A DNA stretch of 27,661 nucleotides from a virus: the IMG/VR virus record IMGVR_UViG_3300005613_000337, positions 1 to 27,661 of that record; one strand, 5' to 3'. The position numbers and the translations under genes were made by a program. The notes beneath the pieces were generated by a model, which made no database searches, had not been told where the DNA came from, and saw only the letters and a program-made list of their open reading frames with translations. The stretch's first letter is position 1. Every line of letters begins with the position of its first letter. Positions 12,573-22,068 of the stretch are shown here, piece by piece.

Positions 12573-13637
12573 TTATTTTTTGTTTTTGTATTGTGCGATT
12601 TTTTGCGCTCTTGCTTGTACTGCTTCGTATTCTTTCTTTTTTGAATCACTAAAGCCACCAAGTAAAGATGCTTCTAATTTTTGTTTTTCAGTCATTACAA
12701 CTTGCTCTTCGTCTGATGTGCCTTTATCATCGCTTACCGCAACTACAGGCGCACCATTGTTTTTTATTGTTTCTTGCAACTCTGCGTTTTTAGCTTTTAA
12801 TGCTTCCAACTCTTCAGCTTTGTTTTTCAAAAGCTCTTCTCTTTCCGCTTCAAGTTGGGCTTTAGCTTCTCGCTCTGCCTGCAACTTGGCTTCATACTCA
12901 GCCTTTACAGGCTCAGTAATCTCATTCTTGATTGCTTCTACTTCGCTTTTATTGCTTAGTCCAAAGAAATCTCTCATTTGTTCTACGAATGATTTACTTT
13001 CCAATTTATTATTATTTAATGTATTAAGCACTTCTTTAGGTGGGTTATAACGTGCTGCAAGCTTCATAATGCTCTCATTGCTTACGTTCTTTTTACCTTC
13101 TCTATATCTTGATGCAAACCCCATTTCAACTGTTTCTTTTGCATCCATCCAAGTAGTAGCATTCATTAAGCTTAGAATTTCTTCTTTGCTTTTGCCCTTC
13201 TTGTTATTGCTTACATAAATATCGGCTAATGAACCGCCAACCTTATCAAGCATATCCGCAACCTTTCGCATTTCGTCTGCATTACCCATCGCAACGGTTA
13301 AAGGGTCGTGAATCATCATTAGACTACCTTCTTTCATTGTAATGGTAGAACCTGCTTGAGCGATAACGCTTGCCATGCTTGCTGCTAATCCATCAATTTC
13401 AACCTTTACACTTCCTTTGAAATCTTTTAGATAGTTGTAAATAACAAGCCCTTCAAATACAGAACCGCCACCACTATTAATACTAACCTTAATTGATTTG
13501 GGTTGTGCTTTTTCAATTTCAGCAATAACCATCTCGGCACTCGTGCCACCAAAGTAAGCTCCAAGCTCATCTATTTCACCGTGAACTCTTAGAGTGAGTT
13601 CGTTAGATGCTTCGTTTTTGATTAAATAGTTTTGCAT
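12573..13637 (-). CDS. ClpP-type (S14) prohead protease fused to a scaffold-like coiled coil
   Basis: 354 residues. The protease domain spans about 1-185. INSGGGSVFEGLVIYNYL is at 53-70, the catalytic Ser87 lies in GLAASMAS, His110 in MMIHDP, and the likely Asp is D139 (GGSLADIY). From about 210 to 300 there is a long charged coiled coil (KAEYEAKLQAEREAKAQLEA onwards) typical of an internal scaffold fused to the protease, then a short C-terminal domain ending AQKIAQYKNKK. It cleaves itself and the scaffold during capsid maturation. It is the first gene of the head block. Its ATG lies only 6 bases after a TATATTTC box, so the mRNA may be almost leaderless. Confidence 0.9.
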   Translation of the reverse strand: MQNYLIKNEASNELTLRVHGEIDELGAYFGGTSAEMVIAEIEKAQPKSIKVSINSGGGSVFEGLVIYNYLKDFKGSVKVEIDGLAASMASVIAQAGSTITMKEGSLMMIHDPLTVAMGNADEMRKVADMLDKVGGSLADIYVSNNKKGKSKEEILSLMNATTWMDAKETVEMGFASRYREGKKNVSNESIMKLAARYNPPKEVLNTLNNNKLESKSFVEQMRDFFGLSNKSEVEAIKNEITEPVKAEYEAKLQAEREAKAQLEAEREELLKNKAEELEALKAKNAELQETIKNNGAPVVAVSDDKGTSDEEQVVMTEKQKLEASLLGGFSDSKKKEYEAVQARAQKIAQYKNKK

Positions 13638-13643
13638 ACGTTC

Positions 13644-13651
13644 GAAATATA
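13644..13651 (-). promoter_or_regulatory. Late-type promoter box TATATTTC (head block)
   Basis: TATATTTCG on the minus strand, ending 6 bases before the protease ATG. The same TATATTTCG occurs before the first gene of the tail block (23198-23191). It differs from the TAnnTTTG boxes in its last base and has no TTCGATGAA pair at the usual distance. Confidence 0.45.
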
Positions 13652-13664
13652 AAATAGCTTTATA

Positions 13665-13672
13665 TAACTTTG
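13665..13672 (+). promoter_or_regulatory. Plus-strand promoter box TAACTTTG
   Basis: It matches TAnnTTTG exactly, 9 bases before the ATG of the only plus-strand gene. It stands back-to-back with the head-block promoter in a 44-bp divergent region. Confidence 0.5.
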
Positions 13673-13681
13673 TTATAATTT

Positions 13682-14020
13682 ATGAAAACGGTAATTAGCA
13701 AACAAGGTATTGACCTATCAGATGCAAAGACTGAAAAGGTAGGAAAGGATAATAGATTAATGACCATTGCAGGGGCTTTTTTACTTTGCTTTATCCCATT
13801 AGGTAGCGTTGTGATGCTTATTAACGCTTATATCTGTTTTACCCGAACTTATGTAATGGTATTTCATCATGATGGTATGCAAAACAATGAACTTTACAGG
13901 CAATTAAATCAAGATGAAATAAAACATGAACGTATTAACTCTTACATCTATTTAGTAGCTCTTTTATTTTCAAGAGTGCTTCCCGTTGGCTATTATCTTA
14001 TGCACCATAATTTCGCTTAG
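13682..14020 (+). CDS. Lone plus-strand small membrane protein
   Basis: 112 residues, not recognised. There are two membrane segments, about 26-52 (MTIAGAFLLCFIPLGSVVML onwards) and 86-107 (SYIYLVALLFSRVLPVGYYL). Between them is a polar loop of about 33 residues (FHHDGMQNNELYRQLNQDEI). It is the only convincing gene on this strand. It fills a stretch of about 330 bases with no minus-strand frame, has its own TAACTTTG box, and overlaps the 3' end of the convergent gene by 51 bases. An independently expressed membrane protein dropped between tail and head blocks resembles a 'moron', often a superinfection-exclusion or lysogenic conversion gene. That role is inference. Confidence 0.65.
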   Translation: MKTVISKQGIDLSDAKTEKVGKDNRLMTIAGAFLLCFIPLGSVVMLINAYICFTRTYVMVFHHDGMQNNELYRQLNQDEIKHERINSYIYLVALLFSRVLPVGYYLMHHNFA

Positions 14021-14212
14021 GTTCTTATCATTAGCCAACTTTGCAACTGCATCACCGCTTCGCATACTTCTCAAAAGCCTATAATATTCTTCTCTTATTA
14101 GGTGGTTTCTAACTGCTTTCTCATTAAGATACCCTGCTTCGTAAAGTGCATGAATATCTAATTTACCTGTCAGGCTTACAAAGTAATTTAACTCCCTATC
14201 GCTTAAAATCAT
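13970..14212 (-). CDS. Small helical protein with HTH-like end
   Basis: 80 residues, all-helical in appearance. The C-terminal part, KLANDKNLSEIMVHKIIANG, has the spacing of a helix-turn-helix, preceded by LIREEYYRLLRSMRSGDAVA. The start at 14212 overlaps the tape-measure stop by four bases. It is the last gene of the tail block and is convergent with the plus-strand gene. It could be a DNA-binding regulator or a structural helper with a fortuitous HTH pattern. Confidence 0.6.
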   Translation of the reverse strand: MILSDRELNYFVSLTGKLDIHALYEAGYLNEKAVRNHLIREEYYRLLRSMRSGDAVAKLANDKNLSEIMVHKIIANGKHS

Positions 14213-16356
14213 AATGTGCTATTTACTTCTACTGTGTTAATTCCGTTTTGCATTGCCGTTGTTACAGGTATTTGCAAGACTGTTTTTTGTTGCATCATTG
14301 CCATTTCAATAGCCTTTAATTGCTCGCTCTCTAACTGTTTATTCATTATACCACTCATTGAAGGTATAAAGCTTGTTAAGCCGCCTGTTTCAAATTTCTT
14401 GCCGCCCCCCGCTTGATTAATGGCTGACAATATCGGCTTAAACATTAATGTACTTCTTTTATTAATAATTGCTTCGCCCCCTTCTGCTTCGTGTATTCTA
14501 CCCCCTACTTTGAACTTAACACCACCTTGAGCATGACTTGCACCTTCAAACATTCCACCTTCTGTAAGACCACCTTGAGCAAATTGTGAAGTTACATAAG
14601 CCTTTGCACCTTGCACCGCACCAATTAACAAAGCGTTTAATGCTGCTACCCTTGCTACTGCACTCGCTCCAAAGGTTGCAACTGCATCAGGTTGAGCTAA
14701 TGAAATACCTGTTATCTGTGCGCTTAGTACAGGTATCATACCTTGCAAAGTATCAAGCAATCCTAAAAGTAGTATCTTTTTAAAGTTTTCAATACTTGTT
14801 GCTCCACTACCTACCATCTCACCAACTGCTAATGCGATACCTTCAAATGATTGTGCGCCAACTCTACCCAACTTTAACAAAGTAACTTCATAATCTATTG
14901 CTGCTCTATTCATGTTGTTATAAGCCTCAACTGTTACGGCTTCTCTTTCAATTGTAGCTTCTGTTAATTCTTCTGTTATTGCTAACTCTTCACTTATAGC
15001 AACTGTTCTTCTCTTTATTACACCCGCAACACCGCTTTTTTTGGCAGTTGCTTCTCTCTTGTTTTGTAGCTCATTGAGTTTTGTCGTTAAGGTTCTTTCT
15101 AACTTTAAAGCGTCACTTTGAACATCATTAAATCGTATGTATTCATCAACTAATTCTTTTAAATCATCTACCGTGCTTGGGTCTAATCCGATTTGGTCTA
15201 TTAAAACATTAGCTTTTGCCGCTGCTTCATCTAAAGTTGTAAATCCTTCATCTAATTGTTGCAATACAAAGTTTAATTTTTCACGCCCTTCGACTTCACC
15301 TAATATGTTTTGAATCTTTTGTTTTTGCGTTTGAATCTCCAAAGCGTTAAGCCCTTTTTGCAAATCAATGGCTTTTTGAATAGCGTTTATTCTTTCGTCT
15401 AATGTTTTATTCTCTTGTTCTGCAATTAGCTGTAAATCCTTTATTGCTCTTTTTGTATTAGCCCTTTGAGCGTTTAATAATATTTGCGCTTTTTCTAATT
15501 TAATTGCCCTTCTTTCAAGCTCACCTATTAATACTACTTCTCTTTCCAACTCATCTCCCATGCCTTTAAACGCATCTGTTAATCCTTCAACTGCACCTTT
15601 CCAATCTCCCCTAAAAAAATCAAAGATTGCTTTACCTGCAATGGTTAACCTTTCAATTAAAACATTTACAACTTGCCCTATTTGTTTAAATAGCACTCTA
15701 ATTGTTTCACCGCCTTCCCTTGTGCGACTAAAATAACTAACTACTGATGCTAACGCTATAACTAAAGCCCCTATACCCGTTGCAATTATAGCAAATCTTA
15801 ACAATTTTAGCATTTTGTTAGCTCCACCTATTGCCCCTGTTGTAGCTTGAACTGCTCGAGATGCTTGAGTAAATTGCGTTGTTACTTGACCAACATTAAC
15901 TCCCATAATGTTAAGTTGACCTGCTGCATCTTTTAAAGCTAATTGATAATTTCCTACATTACGAGTATGTACACCGTTAGTTGCATCTAACTTCTTGAGC
16001 CTACTGTTTATATCGTTTATTCGTTTGCCGTACCTTTCATACTCTTTTTGCCCTTCTTTAGTTGTTATGTTTATCTGCTTTTGCTGTCTTTTTAATTGAG
16101 CCATTTCAGCACTTAGAGAATCATAACTGCCTTCAACAGCACTTGCGCTTTTCGATAATGCTCTCTGACTCGTTGCAAGTTCTTTATTCTCTTGTTGCAA
16201 CTTCGTTATTTCGACAGCGTTTTCTTCATAGGCTTGTGAAAGCTCTTTTATAGATTCTTTGTTTTGCCTAATTCTAACGTTTAAAGCAGCCGCTTCTTTT
16301 AATGCAGCATCACCGCCCTTTACATCAAACTCGAATATTATCTTTTCTGTTGCCAT
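14209..16356 (-). CDS. Tail tape measure protein
   Basis: 715 residues. The first 140 residues are coiled coil (LSQAYEENAVEITKLQQENK, then RQQKQINITTKEGQKEYERY). A hydrophobic stretch lies at about 187-210 (LRFAIIATGIGALVIALASV). Long charged helices follow (KAQILLNAQRANTKRAIKDL), and then a Gly-rich end (GGLTEGGMFEGASHAQGGVK, then GGRIHEAEGGEAIINK) of the sort seen in phage tape measures. At about 0.15 nm per residue, the family rule of thumb, it would give a tail near 100 nm. It ends four bases into the next gene and follows the 1512-residue protein by one base. Confidence 0.85.
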   Translation of the reverse strand: MATEKIIFEFDVKGGDAALKEAAALNVRIRQNKESIKELSQAYEENAVEITKLQQENKELATSQRALSKSASAVEGSYDSLSAEMAQLKRQQKQINITTKEGQKEYERYGKRINDINSRLKKLDATNGVHTRNVGNYQLALKDAAGQLNIMGVNVGQVTTQFTQASRAVQATTGAIGGANKMLKLLRFAIIATGIGALVIALASVVSYFSRTREGGETIRVLFKQIGQVVNVLIERLTIAGKAIFDFFRGDWKGAVEGLTDAFKGMGDELEREVVLIGELERRAIKLEKAQILLNAQRANTKRAIKDLQLIAEQENKTLDERINAIQKAIDLQKGLNALEIQTQKQKIQNILGEVEGREKLNFVLQQLDEGFTTLDEAAAKANVLIDQIGLDPSTVDDLKELVDEYIRFNDVQSDALKLERTLTTKLNELQNKREATAKKSGVAGVIKRRTVAISEELAITEELTEATIEREAVTVEAYNNMNRAAIDYEVTLLKLGRVGAQSFEGIALAVGEMVGSGATSIENFKKILLLGLLDTLQGMIPVLSAQITGISLAQPDAVATFGASAVARVAALNALLIGAVQGAKAYVTSQFAQGGLTEGGMFEGASHAQGGVKFKVGGRIHEAEGGEAIINKRSTLMFKPILSAINQAGGGKKFETGGLTSFIPSMSGIMNKQLESEQLKAIEMAMMQQKTVLQIPVTTAMQNGINTVEVNSTL

Positions 16357-16357
16357 C

Positions 16358-19300
16358 TTAATTACCTTCTATTTTATAAATAATGTCGTAAGCATGAGAA
16401 CTCGTTGCATAAATATCTATTTGTGATGTGCTTAAAGTATTGAAATGCAAATCAGCATTACCACCGCCACCGTTTAAATTAATAACCATTGCACTTGCAA
16501 ATGTTATCTCATTAAAAATAGCCGTTCCGCTACTTGTCGCATCGTGTGTAGGATAAATAGTTAAAGTACCATCACCTGCTAAAGTTCCACTTCCTGTAAG
16601 TTGCTTGTAAGAGCTTCTTTTAACTCCTGATGTAGTGATATGCCAACCATCATTAATAACCCTGTCACCGCCTACGTTTAAGCTAAATTGACCTTGTTCT
16701 CTTACTACTTCAAATGCCGTTGCTCTTCCACTTGCAGAAGTACCACCCCCTACTTGGAATATTGCATCCGAATTAGTTTCGTTATACTTGCCAAATTGGT
16801 ATTGATTGCTCCAATACGTTTTTAAACCTTCGCCAAATTGAACGCTGTTGGATTTATTAGGTGCTTGATTACCTTGCCCAAAACCAACTCCGTAATAATC
16901 ATCATCAACAGGTTTAATATTTTCACCGCTTACCTGCGTCACATCAAAGCCACCGTTACTTGGTAAATCATTATTTGGCTTATGTGTTACCGGGTCAAAC
17001 TTCTTGCCACTTATAATATCAATCCAAGGCGTATTATTTGCAGGTATATCAAAAGTATAGTTAACTAACTTAATTAATTCAACTTGTGTAGGCTCATCAT
17101 TTAGCGGGTTGAAGTCTATAATTTGATTGATTAACCACCATGCACCATCTAAATATATCTTCTTATCTAATGGTCTTAAAGCTATGTCACGCTCATTCAA
17201 GTTAAGCCAATAGATTGAAGTAATACCATTCCAAATATTTCTATATTTAGGCTCGAAATAAGTTCTAAAAGCTCCATTTTTACCGTCAAAAGTATCCATT
17301 GCTAAACTTTGCCAAGTATCGCCACTCCTTGCCCTAAATACTAATCTCGGCAAGTATGCGTATTCTTGCACGCTATATTGAAAGCCTGCACCTACATTCA
17401 TTTTAAAGTTACCCGCTGCGTTCTTGCCTTCATAGTAAAGTATCCTATTAGTAGGTATCATACCACTACGCCCCCCGCTGTATTGAGTGCCATCCTTTGT
17501 GTTCCATTGAATGTTTGGAATACTTAAACCAAATTGACTCAAATCATAATCAACCGTTGCGGCAAATAAATGGTTTTCAATCGTGCGCCTTCCTTTTTTG
17601 TAGTTTCTCGGCAACTCTAAAAGGTAGCTTCCATAAGGCTCAATATCTTCATTCTGATTACCAAACTTTGTTAATTTAAAGTCGGTTTCATCATCCTTAT
17701 ACTTGTGTAATATTTCCCTGTTTAAATTATCACCTAAATAGGTGTTTTGCGCTTCTTGCGTTTGATTCCATTTTTCGCTCCAATTTAATTCACCGTTGTA
17801 AAAGTCATTGTAAGGCTCAAACTTTAACAACTTACTAAATGGGTCATAATATGCAATGATGTTGAAAATATCGGCAATACCTTTAAACACATCAAATACT
17901 GTTAACCCGTCTTTACTTACAGGCACATATTCGCTTAATGTAAGTGTTAAATCTTCTGTAATATCTCGCCTTATCTCACTTTTAAAATAGGCATTTGTTA
18001 AAGTGACATCTTCAATCCCTTTAAAATAAACCCTTATCACATCACCCCCTTGAGTTGCTATGTTACTTGTATCTATTTCAAGAGCTTCGCCACCTATTGT
18101 TTGCTCCGCTATATCTTGACCATTCATTTCAATACCAAATGTGCAACCGAACAAGGCAGCTCCTACCTTGCCATTTGCTAAGGCATCTATATTGGCATTG
18201 TCATAAGTCAAATCATCAAAGCCAAACTTTATTTTCATTTTAGCAGGGTTAGCTGCTACATAACCACCGCTTGCAGTATAATTAGGATTTGCTGTTGTTT
18301 CGGTAATTGGTAAATAAACCTTCGTACTTACTCCGCTTGCAGTAATAGCTAAACTTGCATCTTCAGCTTCAAATAAAGCATATCCGCTAACCGTTGCATA
18401 ATCAGCATCACTTAGCGACCAAAAGCCATTAAAAGGCATTACCAACCTACTTGCATAATCACTATCAAGCCACTCGCTTTCGTAACCTATTCCTGCACTT
18501 GCAAAACCTTTTTGAAGTATGTTCTTGATAAAAAAGCTCGGTGTAATATCTGCTAAATCAAAAGAGTTAAAGTTCTTGTTGCCCCAATCAATAGGTGCAA
18601 ATACTACATTTCCACTTGCTGCCGTATAATTCCAAGAATCTTCTACATTAGCCTGTGATAAGGTAAACGTTCCAAAGTCTAAACCGCTTACCATTATGTC
18701 ATCTAATGCAGTATATATATTATAATTATCACCTATTACGGTCATGTCATAGCCAGTTGCAATATCTTTTTTAAAGGTCTTTTCAACTTGACCTTTACCC
18801 CTTAGTATTTCAATTCCATTGCTTATAATTTCGCAATCTTTAGGCTCTTTTAATGTGCTAAAATCTGCGCTATTAGGGTCATAAACATAATCAAATAAGT
18901 CATTATTTCTTTGCGTTGCAGGTAGTCTAAACTTTTTAGAATAACTCGCATTAACTTGATTAAGGTTGTGAACATCTGTTACCTTAAACGTCAAACCTAC
19001 TACATTCTCAATCCCTTGAGCGTTAAAATCTACCAAAGTATTTGCAGCAGGTGAAAGGCTTTTTGGGTACATTACCAATCTATCCCATCTATTCCCTTGT
19101 TGACGTATATAATGACCGCTTGACTCAGTAAAACTCGTTACATTCATTTGATGTGCGTCTAACTCGGCTCTGTACACATCATAGTTATTAATCTCACCAT
19201 ATAACCCACTTGCAAGTAGCCATGTAGAACCATTAAAAACGTGTTTACCGTTGGCAAAATCAGTTAATAAAGTATATCCACTTGGTAATAAGCTTTCAGT

Positions 19301-20896
19301 TGGTACATCTTGCGTATTTACAATATGTGGTATAAATATATCATTTGCGCTTAAAGTATCTCGATACCTATGCCCACCGTAAATACTTTGCCAATCATAA
19401 CCGTAATTAGTTTGCCCTGCCACTTGTTGCCATGTGCCGCTTGCCGTTTGTCCGTTAATCTCTAAATGAACACCCGAACCGCTTACATCATACACATAAT
19501 TAGAACCATTTCCAAATATGCCTTCATTAAAGGTATACCAATTGCCATTATCTAACTTTATACCGTTACAACTACCCGAAGCCGTGCAAGCTATGTTATT
19601 ACCGCTAACTGTCCATTGAGCCGTTCCGTAAGTATCTGTAATTGTGCGCCCAACTACAGACCCGCTAACAGGAGTTAAATAACTATGAGTGTCAAAATAT
19701 GCCCCTTCATTATTTATCCTGTATGAGTTAAACATTTTTCGACCTGTGTTACTTAACTCATAACCAAATAAGCTATCATTTACACCATCTTTAGTAGGTA
19801 GGTAGGTGTTTAATACTTCTAATCTATAATTTTTAATATGTACTTTAGCATCAGTCGCAGGGTCATAACCACTATTCGCCCATAGGGTAATCCTAAAGTC
19901 AGTATCTGTTCCATTCTCCCCCCAAATAACAATATTCTCAATTGTTTGAATATTGGCATTAGGGAAGAAATAAAACCCATTTTGATAAACTAACCCATTA
20001 TTCTTTAAATCTACCCATGCTCTATTATAATTAGAGCTTGGCGGGAAATATAGGTCAAAAACACAGCGAACTAATGCCCCCTTTGGTATATTTGTAATTG
20101 GTATTGTTGTCTGTTCAATGAACAGATAAAAAAAACTATTCCCACTTAAGACATTACTTGGATTAACTTCTAACCCGCTTGCAGTATAGGCTACATCCCA
20201 ATCATTAAACCCCCCACTTGGATTATTTTGGTCAAAATATATATTAGTGTCTACACCTGTATAATTCAATGGTAATTTATGCAATCTACTGGCTCCAAAC
20301 TGCCCACCACTTGACCAATTAGAAGAGTTATATAAAATAGGGTTAAAATTATAACCTATCGAGTCACCGCTATATTGGCTTAAAGGTGCTTCGTTTTGTG
20401 TTGCTCTTAACCCACTTGCACTAATGTATGCGCTATTGCCTTCTGTGCTTATTAACGCTCTGCCTGTGCTTTCTTCACATAGCATTACATCAACTAACAC
20501 CCCGTTATCATAACGCTCTAAGTTCTTGTAATAATACCCACTAACAGGAGTTAAGGTTGTGCCACTTAACCCGCCTGTAATTGTAGTATATGACCAACCG
20601 CCGCCATCGTTAACCCATCCACTTAAAGACAAAGTACCCGCTACTCCATCACTCAAATCAATGGTAGTAGTGCCATCGCCTAACAAGCAATTATTACCTA
20701 CTCTTGCTCTATCTTCTCCAAGTTCGTCAATTAAATAAGTCTGCTCACTTGCTTCATCAAATAAAGGACTTTGAAATATTAAATGTTGAACGCCCCCAAT
20801 AGCTGCTTGATTATTATAAACATCACCCATAGGGTCATAGTTATCCAACTCATCAGCATTACCGTATCTTATTTGAAAGTCTAAAGCTCTACTCAT
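16358..20896 (-). CDS. Large baseplate/receptor-binding tail protein with LamG-like module
   Basis: 1512 residues, the largest product here. The N-terminal ~640 residues are beta-rich and studded with Ser-Gly turns. Residues 450-510 (GNWYTFNEG, then YVYDVSGSGVHLEING) match the LamG/ConA-like jelly-roll pattern, suggesting glycan binding. A second jelly-roll-like stretch lies near 220-365. From about 635 on (LTFKVTDVHNLNQVNASYSK, then KFRLPATQRNNDLFDY) the protein resembles baseplate hub/tail proteins of Bacteroidota siphoviruses. The C-terminus returns to short beta repeats (LTGSGTLAGDGTLTI, then GGGGNADLHFN). It probably sits at the tail tip and contacts the host surface. Boundaries are by eye. 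Confidence 0.7.
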   Translation of the reverse strand: MSRALDFQIRYGNADELDNYDPMGDVYNNQAAIGGVQHLIFQSPLFDEASEQTYLIDELGEDRARVGNNCLLGDGTTTIDLSDGVAGTLSLSGWVNDGGGWSYTTITGGLSGTTLTPVSGYYYKNLERYDNGVLVDVMLCEESTGRALISTEGNSAYISASGLRATQNEAPLSQYSGDSIGYNFNPILYNSSNWSSGGQFGASRLHKLPLNYTGVDTNIYFDQNNPSGGFNDWDVAYTASGLEVNPSNVLSGNSFFYLFIEQTTIPITNIPKGALVRCVFDLYFPPSSNYNRAWVDLKNNGLVYQNGFYFFPNANIQTIENIVIWGENGTDTDFRITLWANSGYDPATDAKVHIKNYRLEVLNTYLPTKDGVNDSLFGYELSNTGRKMFNSYRINNEGAYFDTHSYLTPVSGSVVGRTITDTYGTAQWTVSGNNIACTASGSCNGIKLDNGNWYTFNEGIFGNGSNYVYDVSGSGVHLEINGQTASGTWQQVAGQTNYGYDWQSIYGGHRYRDTLSANDIFIPHIVNTQDVPTESLLPSGYTLLTDFANGKHVFNGSTWLLASGLYGEINNYDVYRAELDAHQMNVTSFTESSGHYIRQQGNRWDRLVMYPKSLSPAANTLVDFNAQGIENVVGLTFKVTDVHNLNQVNASYSKKFRLPATQRNNDLFDYVYDPNSADFSTLKEPKDCEIISNGIEILRGKGQVEKTFKKDIATGYDMTVIGDNYNIYTALDDIMVSGLDFGTFTLSQANVEDSWNYTAASGNVVFAPIDWGNKNFNSFDLADITPSFFIKNILQKGFASAGIGYESEWLDSDYASRLVMPFNGFWSLSDADYATVSGYALFEAEDASLAITASGVSTKVYLPITETTANPNYTASGGYVAANPAKMKIKFGFDDLTYDNANIDALANGKVGAALFGCTFGIEMNGQDIAEQTIGGEALEIDTSNIATQGGDVIRVYFKGIEDVTLTNAYFKSEIRRDITEDLTLTLSEYVPVSKDGLTVFDVFKGIADIFNIIAYYDPFSKLLKFEPYNDFYNGELNWSEKWNQTQEAQNTYLGDNLNREILHKYKDDETDFKLTKFGNQNEDIEPYGSYLLELPRNYKKGRRTIENHLFAATVDYDLSQFGLSIPNIQWNTKDGTQYSGGRSGMIPTNRILYYEGKNAAGNFKMNVGAGFQYSVQEYAYLPRLVFRARSGDTWQSLAMDTFDGKNGAFRTYFEPKYRNIWNGITSIYWLNLNERDIALRPLDKKIYLDGAWWLINQIIDFNPLNDEPTQVELIKLVNYTFDIPANNTPWIDIISGKKFDPVTHKPNNDLPSNGGFDVTQVSGENIKPVDDDYYGVGFGQGNQAPNKSNSVQFGEGLKTYWSNQYQFGKYNETNSDAIFQVGGGTSASGRATAFEVVREQGQFSLNVGGDRVINDGWHITTSGVKRSSYKQLTGSGTLAGDGTLTIYPTHDATSSGTAIFNEITFASAMVINLNGGGGNADLHFNTLSTSQIDIYATSSHAYDIIYKIEGN

Positions 20897-22068
20897 TATC
20901 CTTTTTGCCTTCTTAATGCGTTTGCTAATTCATACTCAAATTGTACGTTAAACACTTCATTGCCTTGTATATTGCTTTCAATCAATAAAGAATCTGTAAG
21001 CAATACAATAGGTCTATATTGTGTACCTTCTTGCACCCATACCCCCGCGCTACTAAATAACTGTTTTAGCCAATTTAACTCATCTACTGAAATGTTTTGA
21101 GTACCTACCCTGAAACGTGTACTCATACTTGTATTTGGTCTAAACTTACCGTAACTTGTAATAGACTCATAATCTACTAAGGGTCTTTGCGAAATACTAC
21201 TTTCAATATCAATTGACTGCTCTTTAAATGCGTAACAAGTAAAGAAATCTAAAGCACCGTAATTGTTTTGAAATACAAATCTAACAGGGCTTATTCTAAA
21301 GCCTTTGTCAATGTTTACGCTTATTTGTTGAAATATTGTATTTGTTGTAACTGTTTCAAATTGTACTGTGTAACTTTCAGTATCACTATCTATTAAAGGC
21401 TGTGTACCCGTATTTAATGTAAGTGCATTTATATTGGTGTATCCTATACCTAAATAGCAAGTTTGGTTACCTAATGTAAGGCTATTAACTACGCCTGTTG
21501 CCATTATCCCTGCTGTATCTGTGGTAACCACTGTTACCTTTACATTCTCTTCATTGTTGTAAAGACTTACAAACTCGCTTTCACCTTCCCTTATTTCAAA
21601 TGTTGGCTTATCGGTCAATATTTTAGTACCGCTTATTGTAGTAAAATGTTCAGTTGCAACCAAACCACTATCACCCACATTTAACGCAGCGTTTACAATC
21701 CAATAACCGCTACTTGTTAAGGTATCCCCATCATTAAAAGTACCTGAACTTGTAAGTATCTTTTCTGTTGCTGTGATATAAAAATCTCTTATTGATAAGC
21801 CACTATTGAAATGCGTTTGGTTAGGTGTGATAATATCAATATCTGCCCTTAGATAATCTTGGATAAAAGTTCGCATATCAACCTGAAAGTTGTCAGTATC
21901 CCCAAACTTAGCCTGAACCGTTATGCTGTTTATTAGGTCGCTCGTTGTGTTATCGTATAAGCTAAACTCAACCGCTTCTAAATCGACCACGCTTGTTTCT
22001 ACTTCAAATAATACAGGTCTATAAGCTATATCGTAATCCGTTGGAGTTGTTATGCTTGTAAGTGCCAT
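20896..22068 (-). CDS. Distal tail protein (putative)
   Basis: 390 residues, beta-rich. The opening PTDYDIAYRPVLFEVETSVV, internal repeats such as ILTSSGTFNDGDTLTSSGYW, and the late segment FRISPVRFVFQNNYGALDFF, followed by YGKFRPNTSMSTRFRVGT, resemble Bacteroidota phage distal tail or baseplate proteins I have seen between tail-completion and hub genes. It starts on the last base of the gp10-like stop and ends on the first base of the 1512-residue gene. The function is inferred mainly from position and beta content; no catalytic motif is present. Confidence 0.6.
   Translation of the reverse strand: MALTSITTPTDYDIAYRPVLFEVETSVVDLEAVEFSLYDNTTSDLINSITVQAKFGDTDNFQVDMRTFIQDYLRADIDIITPNQTHFNSGLSIRDFYITATEKILTSSGTFNDGDTLTSSGYWIVNAALNVGDSGLVATEHFTTISGTKILTDKPTFEIREGESEFVSLYNNEENVKVTVVTTDTAGIMATGVVNSLTLGNQTCYLGIGYTNINALTLNTGTQPLIDSDTESYTVQFETVTTNTIFQQISVNIDKGFRISPVRFVFQNNYGALDFFTCYAFKEQSIDIESSISQRPLVDYESITSYGKFRPNTSMSTRFRVGTQNISVDELNWLKQLFSSAGVWVQEGTQYRPIVLLTDSLLIESNIQGNEVFNVQFEYELANALRRQKG

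Noticed and set aside
12580-13050. Plus-strand frame of 156 codons
   Set aside because: Antisense to the coiled-coil part of the protease-scaffold gene; Ser/Leu/Phe-rich text is the expected antisense of Glu/Lys/Ala-rich coding.
13970-14212. Phage repressor for the 80-aa protein
   Set aside because: Its HTH-like end is weak and it is the last gene of the tail block; no operator or divergent promoter pattern links it to early genes.
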